A DNA stretch of 64,000 nucleotides from an uncultured Chlorobiaceae bacterium (GTDB taxonomy: Bacteria; Bacteroidota; Chlorobiia; Chlorobiales; Chlorobiaceae), in NCBI GenBank assembly GCA_903994455.1, contig CAJEXI010000002.1:114330-178329 (forward strand), in the 5' to 3' direction. The notes under the pieces were generated by a model. It was not told the origin of the DNA. It ran no database searches and was given only the letters and a program-made list of their open reading frames with translations. This document shows positions 17,177-27,282 of the stretch, piece after piece. The position numbers and the translations under genes were made by a program. Every line of letters starts with the position of its first letter. Position 1 is the first letter of the stretch.

Positions 17177-17320
17177 TCACTCATACGTCAACTCACTCAA
17201 ATACCCTGCCAGCTCAACACTTGCAGCATCCCGTTCGATCAAAATACTGTGCAATGGCTGTTGATATTTTTCTCAGAAATTTTTGAGGCTTGAGCGGAGC
17301 GCCCGGCTATACTGCACGAG
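17177..17320 (-). pseudogene. HsdM C-terminal scrap (copy 6)
   Basis: The minus strand reads VQYSRALRSSLKNF, a TGA where the other copies have TGG (Trp), then EKYQQPLHSILIERDAASVE and GYLSELTYE. The strand is otherwise in frame, so this is a short remnant with a nonsense change. Confidence 0.7.
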
Positions 17321-17365
17321 GAGGATATCACCAGAAAAATGCACATTTGTTTCTGCCACAAAAAA

Positions 17366-17878
17366 TCACATCGGCACATACGTGGTATGGCCGTCTCGTG
17401 TTTTTCTTTTTTTAACAAGAGCATGACCGGCGAGAACAACCTCTTGATTTATTCTGTCAAGAAGTTCGGGCGTTAATAAGCGGACATTATCTTTTATCGT
17501 CTGAAGTTCATAGTATTTTTTATCGGTCAAATCGCTATGACCAAGCATCTGACGAAGAGTATTATGATGATTAACCAAATCCTGAAGATAATCATAATCG
17601 GCATTGCGTACCAGTCGAACAACACCCATTACCAGGATGGCCCATTGTTCCATACCCGGCTTCCCCGTACGAGAATCAGCTTTTCCATGGCCATTTTTTC
17701 GTTCAGAGAGTCCCTCTTCAAGAATGGAAAATACTCGTTTGCGTAGTTCAATATTGATATAAATACCCTGAAGAGCCCGAAGGATTTTAGGCATGTCATC
17801 ACGGGACTTTTCACTAAAATCTATAGCAGAAATATCGATCTGGCCGAACATCATTTGATGGTTATTGACGCTACTCAT
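17366..17878 (-). mobile_element. ISNCY-type transposase, N-terminal fragment
   Basis: The 170 codons begin with the N-terminus of ISNCY (ISDol1-like) transposases (FGQIDISAIDFSEKSRDDMP, GKPGMEQWAILVMGVVRLVR, LVNHHNTLRQMLGHSDLTDK, KKYYELQTIKDNVRLLTPEL). Homology ends after INQEVVLAGHALVKK and a stop follows soon. The DDE catalytic domain is absent, so it is a dead remnant. I see no terminal inverted repeats around it. Confidence 0.75.
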
Positions 17879-18146
17879 AGTAAATATAAAAAATTAAAGT
17901 TTTGGGTAAATTGTTCTTTCAGGACATATTGCCACACTATTTTTAATAAAAAAACCTAAACGCATAAAGTATTATTTCGCTTTTAAAGCCACCCGGCAAT
18001 AGAATCGTACAGCACATCATTCCATCATATCAGAGGGCATTTCGTCCAAACACTGGTTATATGCATTACGTCTATCGAGTGCCACACCGTCAGCGCTATC
18101 GTAAAGATTTCTGCCATCCAGGCCGACGCTCTCTGCGTATTATTAT
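17879..18146. other. Intergenic region without recognisable gene
   Basis: About 270 bp, AT-rich at its left side. I find no gene, RNA or clear terminator hairpin. Confidence 0.4.
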
Positions 18147-19241
18147 TTATGCGACGACCAACCCTTTTTCTGGCAATATATGCCTGATGACGTTGATACG
18201 ATGCACTGCTGCTGCCTGATAAAATCTGAACACAGGAAGTTTTGGAGCAACTCTTGAGTCTTTCGTTCCTTTGAGACGATCTCTACTGTTGAGCCAACTA
18301 TTTGCGTCATAGCCATTAATTTCTTCATTTCCTGTACCAAAAAGCAGCCCGTTTTGAGCAGCATTTTTCCATGCCTCAATCCTTTCTTGTTCAATAGCTT
18401 GCAAACTTATAATTTTTTTTACAGCCTGCTCTATCTTTGAAAAATCTATAAATGCCGCTTTATCAGAAAAATCATCGCGTTTCGTTGCCACCCTTTGAAA
18501 TATTTCATGGAGTTTTCTGCAGCAATCAAAAAAAGTCTTTTGGTTGTTTCGGATAGGGCAACGTTCGCCATTTGAAGAATTTTCATAGACGAAATCCCAT
18601 TCAAGGTAAGGCCGGTCTGGATATGTCATGACCGCACCATGCCCCAAGGCACCGGAAGCCTCCTCTGCAAACCATGATTTAATGTTATCTAATAACCCAT
18701 CTTCTTTTGGATAATTTTCTTTAAATTTTTTCGCTTTATCAGCAATATATTTCTCTATCTCAGGATTCAGAGAGTAAAAATTAATGCTGTCATTTATTAT
18801 TTTATTTTCCCTTGAGCTTACTCCGGAAAAACCATAGTGGGAAAAAGTATCAGCGTAAACGTGGGCTGTTATACCAAGTAATGGTAGTGCAAAAGGTTGG
18901 TCAATGAGAGAAAGATTAAATTCAACCATTTCCTTTGCTATTTCGCTCTCTTTTTGGCACACCAGCCTTTGGGTGTAGCTATCGCCTTCATTGCCAGGCA
19001 GAAAGTGAAATGGCACCCAAATTTGCCGTTGATCTTCCCTGTCGATATTCTTTACATTGATAGCATGGTGGGCTGTAGCTTCAACATCTAATCGAGCACC
19101 ATCCATAAATTCAACACTTGCTTTTTCGGCATTATCATCAACAAATTGAGACGCTGTTGCTATGATTTGACAAACTTCTTTTTTGAGTCCAGCAGCTCGA
19201 GCCATTGCGTATGTGCCATAATAGTGCATATCAAGTTGCAT
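18147..19241 (-). CDS. DUF6765 family protein
   Basis: The start is ATG 19241 (MQLDMHYYGTYAMARAAG), with AAGGAGA placed correctly; a longer frame to 19322 lacks this. The 364-residue protein matches DUF6765 over its whole length: TASQFVDDNAEKASVEFMDG, HHAINVKN and GITAHVYADTFSHYGFSG. The His/Asp spacing in the last motif resembles the metal-binding core of zinc-dependent phospholipase C-like proteins, which is my inference. No signal peptide is seen. It stands alone, with no operon partner. Confidence 0.78.
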   Translation of the reverse strand: MQLDMHYYGTYAMARAAGLKKEVCQIIATASQFVDDNAEKASVEFMDGARLDVEATAHHAINVKNIDREDQRQIWVPFHFLPGNEGDSYTQRLVCQKESEIAKEMVEFNLSLIDQPFALPLLGITAHVYADTFSHYGFSGVSSRENKIINDSINFYSLNPEIEKYIADKAKKFKENYPKEDGLLDNIKSWFAEEASGALGHGAVMTYPDRPYLEWDFVYENSSNGERCPIRNNQKTFFDCCRKLHEIFQRVATKRDDFSDKAAFIDFSKIEQAVKKIISLQAIEQERIEAWKNAAQNGLLFGTGNEEINGYDANSWLNSRDRLKGTKDSRVAPKLPVFRFYQAAAVHRINVIRHILPEKGLVVA

Positions 19242-19573
19242 AATTTTCTCCTTAAATGTTGAACATTGTTTCGCCTGATCACTCTCATTCTGGTAAAACG
19301 GGAACTCCTTTCTGCATAACACGCCTTCAATGTCATTCAGAATAATCCCGTCAATGTATTATTTAAAAAAGAGATACAAACCACCCTGTAGATTGTTCCG
19401 GTTCGTACCGATTCCATCAAGACTTGTCAGGCAATATAGCATTTTTCATTCACCTCCGCCATCGACTTACTCATGTCTTGCTTAAAGGCTCCCGGATAAC
19501 AAGCCATGTTCAGTAGCAATGGATTGCCACGCTGGTTGAGCCATGGCAATCCTTCATCGACATTCATCATGCT
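19242..19573. other. Intergenic region with a scrap also present at 31.3 kb
   Basis: 19435-19520 on the minus strand reads GAFKQDMSKSMAEVNEK, similar to ETFMQEMGKPMAEVMKK encoded at 31240-31310. Both appear to be the end of a lost gene. The rest shows nothing clear. Confidence 0.45.
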
Positions 19574-22500
19574 TCATCCAACGCTGGCCCAACTGCCATC
19601 AACATCGCCTTTGACGATGCCGATAAGGTGGAGCTGAGTGTCGGCATTATGGAGGACATTGATATCGGCAACAGACCAATCCACGGCTGTACGACTCATG
19701 GTTGCCGCAAGTGCCTCCTCTTCGGAAACAAAAATCCACTTGTCTTCCGGTGCTGTTTCAATGCCAACCGCCATTTTAAGGATGTTGAGCGCATCGTTCG
19801 CCCGAACTTTTCCATCCTGATTAATGTCGGCTGCAAGGAATTGGTAGGGCAATACGCCACTGCCATCGCTGTTTGGATTGAAGGCCACCGACATTTGCAG
19901 CGCCGCAAGGGCATCGTTGGCGTGTACGGCGCTTGCTTCTCTTGCTCCAGCCAGCTTGTCCGCAGTGAGGAGGTAGTTGCCATCAGGCAGCGAGTGGTAG
20001 ATGTACTCATTGCCACTACCGGTGTTTGAGCTGATACTTGTGAAGCCAAAACCTTCGAGATCGTTATCTCCAATCTGACCACCAACAAGCTGCAACTCAA
20101 GATTACCCGGATTTGTTGGCGCGGTAATGGTGAGGGTGCCCAGTTTGACCTGCCCTTCTGCCAGCGAATTGGTGCTCATGCCACCAACGAGGAGGTGCCC
20201 TGATGGAGCAATGGTGTTGACGGCCGATGTCCATCCGGCAGGTAGATTGGCTGCCGCCTGCCATGTTGCGCTTGAGCCTGTTGGCAAGGCAAATTCGAGT
20301 TCCATGCTGCCGGTTGTGCTGTTTGGCGTGGTTGCCCATACCTCTACAACATGGCTGCCATCAGCGGCAACATGGATGTTTTTCAGTGCAATGGGGTGGG
20401 TGCCACCGGTTGGCACTGAGGTGATGGTTGTGGCAACATCGCTGATGGCCGCGCCGGTTTTCCAGAAGGTGATGTTTTCGGTGAGATCGTGAGCCGGATT
20501 GACGATCGTGGTAAAATCAAGCGTTGTTGCATCGCTGATACCTGTGTATGCGTTGCCAGCCACGTCCTTGACAGCGTTGCTTGCTATGGTAACGTGGTAG
20601 TGATGTCCTGCTTGTAAGTCAGCTGTTGGGTTGATGGTGACCATGTTCCTGTTGAAGGTCACTTGTGTGGTGTCAGTAATTGCTATGATGCGCTCGTCGG
20701 TGCCATCGGTGATGATAAGGTTGCCAGTGCCTGCTTGTACAATTTCGTTAAAGGTCAGTACAATATTGCTGGCCACTGCTACGCCGGTAGTGTTATCGGC
20801 TGGAGTGGCGGTGACAAGAACCGGTGGATTCAGGTCTCCCGGGCCCGCTGTAACATGCACTTGTGCCTGAACGGGAAGTGGTGATTCCAGACCGTTATTG
20901 TCTTTAGCCACAACGGTAAAGGCATTGAGATCACCCACAGCGTTGTTCGCCGGCTTCCAGTAAGCCTGGTGAGTTGCATCGAGGGTATTGTTGGTAACAG
21001 CATCCCATGCGGTTGCCGTTGAGGCATCGCTGCCAATTTTTAAAATACCGGCAGAGAGTGATTTGACGATAAACGCATCAACAGTACCGTCACTGTCGGC
21101 CTCGTCGCCTTGTGCTGCAAGGTCGGCATAGCTGATTTCAATGGTTGTGTTTTGCGCTGTGCTCTCAACCACAGCAGCAAACGTTGTCAAGGTTGGAGCC
21201 GCATTGGTGGTAAAATCCAGCGTGGTTGTATCACTGATACCCGGGTATGCATTCCCTGCCATATCCAGAAGAACACCGCTTGCCATAGTGACGTGGTAGT
21301 GATGCCCTGCCTGGAGATCCGCCATTGGATTGATGGTGACGGTTTTACCATCAAGCGTTATTTGGGTGGTGTCGGTAATGGCAATAATGCGCTCGTCGGT
21401 GCCATCGGTGATGATGATGTTGCCCGTGCCTGCCTGTACAACATCGCTCAAGGTGAGCAGAATGTTACTGCCAGTGGCAACGTTGGCAGCATTGTCAGCG
21501 GGAGAGCTTGAGGTCAGGGTGACGCTGTTTTGTGATGGAACAATGTGCACCAGTGTTTGCACGCTGGTTGCTGATGCCGCTCCGTTGTTATCGCGTGCCA
21601 CAACGGTAAAGGCATTGAGGTCGCCATTGGCACCGGATGTTGGTGTCCAGTATGCCTGATGTGTTGCATCAATAAGGTCGTTGGTGGTTGCGCTCCATAC
21701 GGTTGCGGAGCTTGCGCTGGTGCCGATAAGGAGCGTTCCGGTGGAGACCGCTTTGACAACAAACGCTGTCACTGAGCCGTCGGCATCGGCTTCATTGCCT
21801 TGTGCAAGCAAGGTGTTAAAGGTGATTTCAAGGGACTGATTTTCGGTGCCATTAGCGACGGGTGCCGCAAAGCCGGTAAGGGTTGGAGCATCATTGACAG
21901 CAGTGATCGTCACCGGTGTGCTACCCGTTGCGATGAGTGGGCCTGTGCTGTCGCCATCGCTGAAGCTCCAGTCAATTTGTGCGGATGATGAGGGTGTATC
22001 GCTGGCATTTGAGTAGGCAAGAGCACTCATTGCCTGGTTCACCAGCGTTCGTGTGGCTTGAACGTTAAAGGTGATGAGCAGCTTGCCATTTACCCAGGTG
22101 TAGCTGCCAATATTTGTGGTTGAAACGACAACATTGCCGCTTGCAGAGCCAGCGAGAATACCTGCGCCTGAAAAAAGATCTTCAGGACTGCTGCCACCAT
22201 GCCGTTCCAGTGTCAGGGTGGCATCGCCATAATTGCCTTTTACATTAGCTTCACTGTCCACAATTTGAACATCACTATCAAGCACGGTGGCGGAACCATT
22301 TTCAATATAGGCCAGAGCACCATTAAGGGTATTTGTTATCTGGCTGAAGGTGGTATCACGTGAACCATTGGTATTGTAGCGAATAAGAGCGAAAAAATGG
22401 TCATTTTCCGCATATCCCCCAACAAGAATTTTGCCGTCATTCTGTAATGTTACACTGGTCGCCCCATCGGTTTCAGCCCACCATAGATCATCGTAAAGTT

Positions 22501-25500
22501 TACCACTGCCATTAAAGCTTGTATCCAAAGAGCCATCACTATTATAACGAACAAGAGAGAAGCCATAATCCCAAGAACCAGTGACGTAACCTTGACCGTA
22601 TACGTAGGTTCTACCCGCCCAATTCCAGCTATTTCCCGCTAGCAGAATCTTGCCATCAGGTTGTACGATAACACTGTTAGCAAGATCGGTAGTAGCTATA
22701 TCAGTAGTAACTCCACCACCTGTACCAAAAGAGAGGTCAAGCGTCCCATTGGCATTGTAACGGAGCAAAGCAAAATTGCCAGCACAGTAGCCCGCCACAA
22801 GAATTTTACCATCTGCTTGTATAGTAACACTATATCCGTGATCGTCAGAACTAATTGCCAGTGTAGCAATGCCACCAGCGCCAAAGCTTGTATCAATAGA
22901 GCCATCACTATTATAGCGGACAAGAGCAAAATCATTGTTACTGCCATTGTAACTATATCCAGCAGCAAGAATTTTACCATCAGCTTGAAGCGTAACACTT
23001 TTAAAGTCATCGTTCTTAATGCTCATAGCTGTTGTAACAATACCATCGCCATCAAAGGTCGCATCCAGTGAACCATCTTTATTATATCGGATTAAAAGAG
23101 CATCAGCATAGCCACTACTGTTCGCACTATATCCTGCGACCACCATTTTTCCATTGCTTTGTAACGCAACACTATACCCTACATCAACCCCCGAATTTAT
23201 TGAAGTATTGACTTTGCCATCACCATCGAAGGTGGTATCAAGAGAGCCATTGCTTTTGTAGCGCATCAGAGCAACATCGCTTCCATTAGTGCCAACCACC
23301 ACAATTTTTCCATCACTCTGTACAACCATACCACGAGCATCATCATTGCTCAGGTTAAAATCTGTTGCAACTTTACCATCGGTATCAAAGGTTGTATCAA
23401 GTGTTCCATCAGTGTTGTAACGCACAACGGCAAAATCGTTATTGGCTGTACCTGCCATCAAAATTTTGCCATCGGTCTGTACAGCGACACTTCTACCATA
23501 ATCATTACCACCGGTAACATCGGTTACAACAAGCCCATTGCCAACATAAAAGGTTGGTGCATCGTTAACTGCCACGGTATTGACGGTAACTTGTACGGCT
23601 GTTGCTGATGTTGCCTGCTCATTATCACGTGCTACAACAGTAAAGGCATTCTGTATGCCATTGGTATCTCCTACAGGCAACCAATAAGCATGGTGCGTGG
23701 CATCAATAACATTGTTTATTTCAGGATTGTATGGTGTCGCTGTAACGGCATCAGCGCCAATTTTCAAGTTGCCGCTTGAGAGCGCTTTTACCACAAACGC
23801 CGTTACCGATCCGTCTGCATCAGCTTCGTTGCCTTTTGCAATAAGGTCAGCAAACGTTATGGCACCACGAGTATCTTCGTTGGTTGTGGCCACTGCCCCA
23901 CTAAACGCGGTCAAGGTTGGCGCTTGTGTTACGGCGGTAAGAGCAACAGTTTTGTACCCTGTTATGCTTGACACTCCGCCACTACCCTGAGCACCGCTGC
24001 CATTGCCATCACTGAAGGTCCAGTCGAGCTGCACGGTGGCAGGTGGCGCTGTATTGACATTCTGATAAGCAAGCGCCTCCATAGCCTGATTCACCAACGC
24101 TTGCGTTGCCTGCGTGGTAAAGGTCACCGCCAGGGTGCCGTTACTCCACGTATAACTGCCAATGTTGCTTCCTGCAACCGTAACGGTTCCGCTTGCACTA
24201 CCGGCAACAATACCATCACCCGAAAATCGGTCGTCAGCATTAGCGCCACCATGCCTTGCAAGCGTAAGCATAGCGCCACCATAATTGCCAAGCGCAGCAA
24301 GGTCGGCATCGAAAATCTTTATATCACTCCCAAGCAGAGCCGCAGCACCGCCTTCGGTGTATGTGGGTTTACTGCTTAACGTATTAAGCGGATCGAAGGT
24401 GGTGTCGAGCGAGCCATCGCTGTTGTAACGCACCACGGCAACGTCATCATTACTGCCATTGTTGCTCTTGCCCACAACCACAATCCTGCCATCACTTTGT
24501 ACCGTCACACTGTTGCTTACATCATCGCTGACACCAATATCCGTTGTCACCATGCCATCACCATCAAACGAAGTATCAAGCGTACCATTGCTGTTGTACC
24601 GCGCCAAAACAAAATTTTGGGAACTAAAATTATCGCTCCATAAGGTTACCAGAATCTTGCCATCACGCTGGGTTGTAATTCCCCGAATCATATCATCGCC
24701 TGACGCAATATCAGCGAGTACAATTCCTGAATTACCAAAAGAGGTATCAAGCAAACCGTCGCTGTTGTAACGAACAATAATGCCATCATTGTAGTCGCCA
24801 TTGAAGCTCCAGCCACCAACAAGAATCTTGCCATCACTCTGTACAGCCATGGTTTGACCAACATCATCATAGGAACCAATCGGTGTGGTGGCAATGCCTG
24901 CGTTACCAAAGGAGCTGTCAAGCGCTCCTGCTGTGGTGTAACGAGCAACCACAATATCCTTGGAGGCGCCATTATTGCTGTAGCCTGCCGCCAGAATTTT
25001 GCCATCAGTTTGCAGCGCAACACTGGTGAATTCATCATCTTTAATGCCTGTTGCCGCCACAAGTTTGCCACTGATATTGAACGAGGTATCAAGCGCCCCT
25101 GAGCTGGTATACCGTACCAGAACCGCATCTTTGTAACTACCGTTCACGGTATATCCTGCCACAAGAATTTTACCATCGCCCTGCACAACAGCCTGGTTAC
25201 AGGCATCAACGCCTGACCCAATTGCCGTGCCCACCCTGCCATCACTATCAAACGAGTTATCCAGTGAACCGTCGGCGTTAAAACGATCCAGGAGAATATC
25301 GTCTGTATTATTGCCTGCGATCAGAATTTTGCCATCACTCTGCACAAGAATAGTTTTGAGATAGCTCTCGCCCCCAACTATCCCTGTAATCTTGCCACCT
25401 GCACCAAAGGGCAAGTCAATCGTACCATTGGCGTTATAGCGAACAAAAGCCATATCGCTGTAAGCGCCATTAAAACTCCAGCCTCCAACCAAAATTTTTC

Positions 25501-26455
25501 CATCACTTTGTATGGCAACACTTTCAGCAACATCATTACCAAATCCGATATCGCTGGTTGCCTTGCCATCACCGACAAGAAATGTGGGAGCATCATTCAC
25601 CGACGATACCGTTACCGTTGCCTGCACTGCCGTTGCTGATTCAGTGCCACTGTTATCTTTTGCCACAACAGTGAATGCATTCAAGGCACCGTTGGCATTT
25701 GCTGCGGGTGTCCACCATGCACTGTGGGTGGCATCAATGGTTCCATTCGATGCCATATTCCATAGGGTTGCGCTTGTGGCATTGGTGCCAATTTTCAGGA
25801 TGCCACTGTTCACCGCTTTCACAACAAAGGCATCAACCGTGCCGTCGGTATCAGCCTCATCGCCCTGTGCCTTTAATTCGTCAAGGGTAATTTCAACCGT
25901 CGTATCTTCAGCAACAGTGTCAACCGGTGCAGCAAAAGCCGTGAGCGTTGGAGCGCTATTCTCCAGTAAGCCCTCAAATCCCCCAAGAGGTTGCACCACG
26001 CTTTCAATGGCACCGCTCTGCACCTCAAGCTCCCAATCACCCCCAAGCTCCGCACTGCCCGTCAAATCATCCGATGCGGCAACATCCGCGCCGGTAAGCT
26101 CTGCAAGCATTGCCACAAACTGCTGCCCAACATCACCGGCACCAATATTGCAGCCATAGAGCAACAGGTCGCCCGTTGGCAAGAGCGCACTGCCGATAGT
26201 AGCCAACTCCGCCCGGTAGCCATACAACGCCGCGCTGTCCAGCACTGAGCTGCCAAGCATTATTGAACCCGGCGCACCATGTGAAATAATTTGAATTGAG
26301 CTGTACCCGCTCTTTCCGGCAAGCACCTCCATAATCTGCACCAAGCCATCTCGCTCACGGTCGAGCACAACATACCCGGTGTCTGCTGCAAGGCTTGCAA
26401 TCACCGCGCTGTAGTTTGCAACACGGCTGTCGATAACAACTAATGAGGAGGCCAT
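19574..26455 (-). CDS. Giant DUF4347 / delta-60 repeat / dockerin-like surface protein
   Basis: The product has 2293 residues. Domains in order: DUF4347 (about 1-165; YSSIQIISHGAPGSIMLG, LLLYGCNIGAG); a repeated cadherin-like module (TLTAFAAPVDTVAEDTTVEI, seen about five times); a delta-60 beta-propeller-type block (about 295-690, repeats such as SDGKILVGGWSFNG with RYNSDGSLDTSF); a second such block (about 970-1390); two SbsA/Big_5-like Ig modules (VTINPMADLQAGHHYHVT); a cohesin-like beta domain; and a dockerin-like end (about 2150-2225; ADINQDGKVRANDALNIL). No classical signal peptide is visible; DUF4347 proteins are often exported by type I systems. Likely role: a cell-surface or secreted adhesin. 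No exporter genes lie beside it. Confidence 0.85.
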   Translation of the reverse strand: MASSLVVIDSRVANYSAVIASLAADTGYVVLDRERDGLVQIMEVLAGKSGYSSIQIISHGAPGSIMLGSSVLDSAALYGYRAELATIGSALLPTGDLLLYGCNIGAGDVGQQFVAMLAELTGADVAASDDLTGSAELGGDWELEVQSGAIESVVQPLGGFEGLLENSAPTLTAFAAPVDTVAEDTTVEITLDELKAQGDEADTDGTVDAFVVKAVNSGILKIGTNATSATLWNMASNGTIDATHSAWWTPAANANGALNAFTVVAKDNSGTESATAVQATVTVSSVNDAPTFLVGDGKATSDIGFGNDVAESVAIQSDGKILVGGWSFNGAYSDMAFVRYNANGTIDLPFGAGGKITGIVGGESYLKTILVQSDGKILIAGNNTDDILLDRFNADGSLDNSFDSDGRVGTAIGSGVDACNQAVVQGDGKILVAGYTVNGSYKDAVLVRYTSSGALDTSFNISGKLVAATGIKDDEFTSVALQTDGKILAAGYSNNGASKDIVVARYTTAGALDSSFGNAGIATTPIGSYDDVGQTMAVQSDGKILVGGWSFNGDYNDGIIVRYNSDGLLDTSFGNSGIVLADIASGDDMIRGITTQRDGKILVTLWSDNFSSQNFVLARYNSNGTLDTSFDGDGMVTTDIGVSDDVSNSVTVQSDGRIVVVGKSNNGSNDDVAVVRYNSDGSLDTTFDPLNTLSSKPTYTEGGAAALLGSDIKIFDADLAALGNYGGAMLTLARHGGANADDRFSGDGIVAGSASGTVTVAGSNIGSYTWSNGTLAVTFTTQATQALVNQAMEALAYQNVNTAPPATVQLDWTFSDGNGSGAQGSGGVSSITGYKTVALTAVTQAPTLTAFSGAVATTNEDTRGAITFADLIAKGNEADADGSVTAFVVKALSSGNLKIGADAVTATPYNPEINNVIDATHHAYWLPVGDTNGIQNAFTVVARDNEQATSATAVQVTVNTVAVNDAPTFYVGNGLVVTDVTGGNDYGRSVAVQTDGKILMAGTANNDFAVVRYNTDGTLDTTFDTDGKVATDFNLSNDDARGMVVQSDGKIVVVGTNGSDVALMRYKSNGSLDTTFDGDGKVNTSINSGVDVGYSVALQSNGKMVVAGYSANSSGYADALLIRYNKDGSLDATFDGDGIVTTAMSIKNDDFKSVTLQADGKILAAGYSYNGSNNDFALVRYNSDGSIDTSFGAGGIATLAISSDDHGYSVTIQADGKILVAGYCAGNFALLRYNANGTLDLSFGTGGGVTTDIATTDLANSVIVQPDGKILLAGNSWNWAGRTYVYGQGYVTGSWDYGFSLVRYNSDGSLDTSFNGSGKLYDDLWWAETDGATSVTLQNDGKILVGGYAENDHFFALIRYNTNGSRDTTFSQITNTLNGALAYIENGSATVLDSDVQIVDSEANVKGNYGDATLTLERHGGSSPEDLFSGAGILAGSASGNVVVSTTNIGSYTWVNGKLLITFNVQATRTLVNQAMSALAYSNASDTPSSSAQIDWSFSDGDSTGPLIATGSTPVTITAVNDAPTLTGFAAPVANGTENQSLEITFNTLLAQGNEADADGSVTAFVVKAVSTGTLLIGTSASSATVWSATTNDLIDATHQAYWTPTSGANGDLNAFTVVARDNNGAASATSVQTLVHIVPSQNSVTLTSSSPADNAANVATGSNILLTLSDVVQAGTGNIIITDGTDERIIAITDTTQITLDGKTVTINPMADLQAGHHYHVTMASGVLLDMAGNAYPGISDTTTLDFTTNAAPTLTTFAAVVESTAQNTTIEISYADLAAQGDEADSDGTVDAFIVKSLSAGILKIGSDASTATAWDAVTNNTLDATHQAYWKPANNAVGDLNAFTVVAKDNNGLESPLPVQAQVHVTAGPGDLNPPVLVTATPADNTTGVAVASNIVLTFNEIVQAGTGNLIITDGTDERIIAITDTTQVTFNRNMVTINPTADLQAGHHYHVTIASNAVKDVAGNAYTGISDATTLDFTTIVNPAHDLTENITFWKTGAAISDVATTITSVPTGGTHPIALKNIHVAADGSHVVEVWATTPNSTTGSMELEFALPTGSSATWQAAANLPAGWTSAVNTIAPSGHLLVGGMSTNSLAEGQVKLGTLTITAPTNPGNLELQLVGGQIGDNDLEGFGFTSISSNTGSGNEYIYHSLPDGNYLLTADKLAGAREASAVHANDALAALQMSVAFNPNSDGSGVLPYQFLAADINQDGKVRANDALNILKMAVGIETAPEDKWIFVSEEEALAATMSRTAVDWSVADINVLHNADTQLHLIGIVKGDVDGSWASVG

Positions 26456-26572
26456 AGATGTATGATTTTTGGTTCAAAGAGATGGATATTCTATCGGGAA
26501 GTTACCTATTATTTTTCAGAAGGACATTATGGGAGGGTTATTTTATTCGTTGAGCGAGAAGGGGATGAAGGA

Positions 26573-26902
26573 TTATGGTGCAAATATTTCAGCAATGACT
26601 GCCAATACCTTTGCTCTTGTTTTGGAGTCAATTTCTCCGAGTTTGTGAACCAATCGTGATTTATCAACGGTTCTGATTTGGTCAAGAACCACCTGCCCAT
26701 CCTTGCCATTAAAAGAACAGTTGACCCTTGTAGGGTAAGCTCTGCCTTTAGTGGTCATGGGAGCAACAATAGCCGTAGCAACGTAACAATTCATTTCATC
26801 GGGAGAAATAACGAGACATGGCCGAGTCTTGCGAATTTCATGCCCTTTCGTGGGCTCAAGGTTGACCAGGTACACCTCAAAGCGTTTGACTACCATTGCC
26901 AT
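26573..26902 (-). CDS. mazF: MazF/PemK endoribonuclease toxin
   Basis: A full-length 109-residue toxin: VYLVNLEPTKGHEIRKTRPC with the conserved GHE-x-RKTRPCLVISPDE signature, VAPMTTKGRAYPTRV, and DQIRTVDKSRLV, which holds the catalytic-region arginine. MazF cuts mRNA or rRNA in single-stranded regions. It overlaps the antitoxin gene by 13 bp (26890-26902). The locus looks intact. Confidence 0.88.
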   Translation of the reverse strand: MAMVVKRFEVYLVNLEPTKGHEIRKTRPCLVISPDEMNCYVATAIVAPMTTKGRAYPTRVNCSFNGKDGQVVLDQIRTVDKSRLVHKLGEIDSKTRAKVLAVIAEIFAP

Positions 26903-27144
26903 TCGCCCTCATCCCATGAGGACTGGTTATCAAGTTCACCATCAAGGAGAGTGTCATCTCCCGCTGCGGCCATGCTCCTGAACTTTTCATCCCAGCCCTG
27001 ACGGGGAGATGATGCTGAACGAATAAGTAACATTTCACCCTTAACTTCGAGATCTACATCTCTCCCTAAATGGCACTGTTCAATCAGCACCTTCGGAATC
27101 CTGATTCCCTGAGAATTCCCAATACGAACGATACTTGCTCGCAT
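26890..27144 (-). CDS. mazE: MazE antitoxin, AbrB type
   Basis: An 84-residue protein with VRIGNSQGIRIPKVLIEQC, the SpoVT/AbrB DNA-binding hairpin of MazE, and a long acidic C-terminus (DDTLLDGELDNQSSWDEGEW) that would occupy the MazF active site. Ribosome site AGGAGG precedes ATG 27144. The operon is mazE then mazF, presumably self-repressed by the complex. Confidence 0.87.
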   Translation of the reverse strand: MRASIVRIGNSQGIRIPKVLIEQCHLGRDVDLEVKGEMLLIRSASSPRQGWDEKFRSMAAAGDDTLLDGELDNQSSWDEGEWQW

Positions 27145-27282
27145 ACATCCCTCCTGTGTTTAAACTGACCCTGAATAGATACAATGTAATTACAAAAGCA
27201 AGAATGTTTCAAGAAAACTTGACACAAAATCTTAAAATGTCCAGCACTTTGGGAACTCGTGTCATCTATTCACAAACTACGT

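Noticed and set aside
19628..26248. Many plus- and minus-strand frames of 60-215 codons inside the giant gene
   Set aside because: Low-stop shadows of a repetitive, GC-biased coding sequence; they repeat with the delta-60 units.
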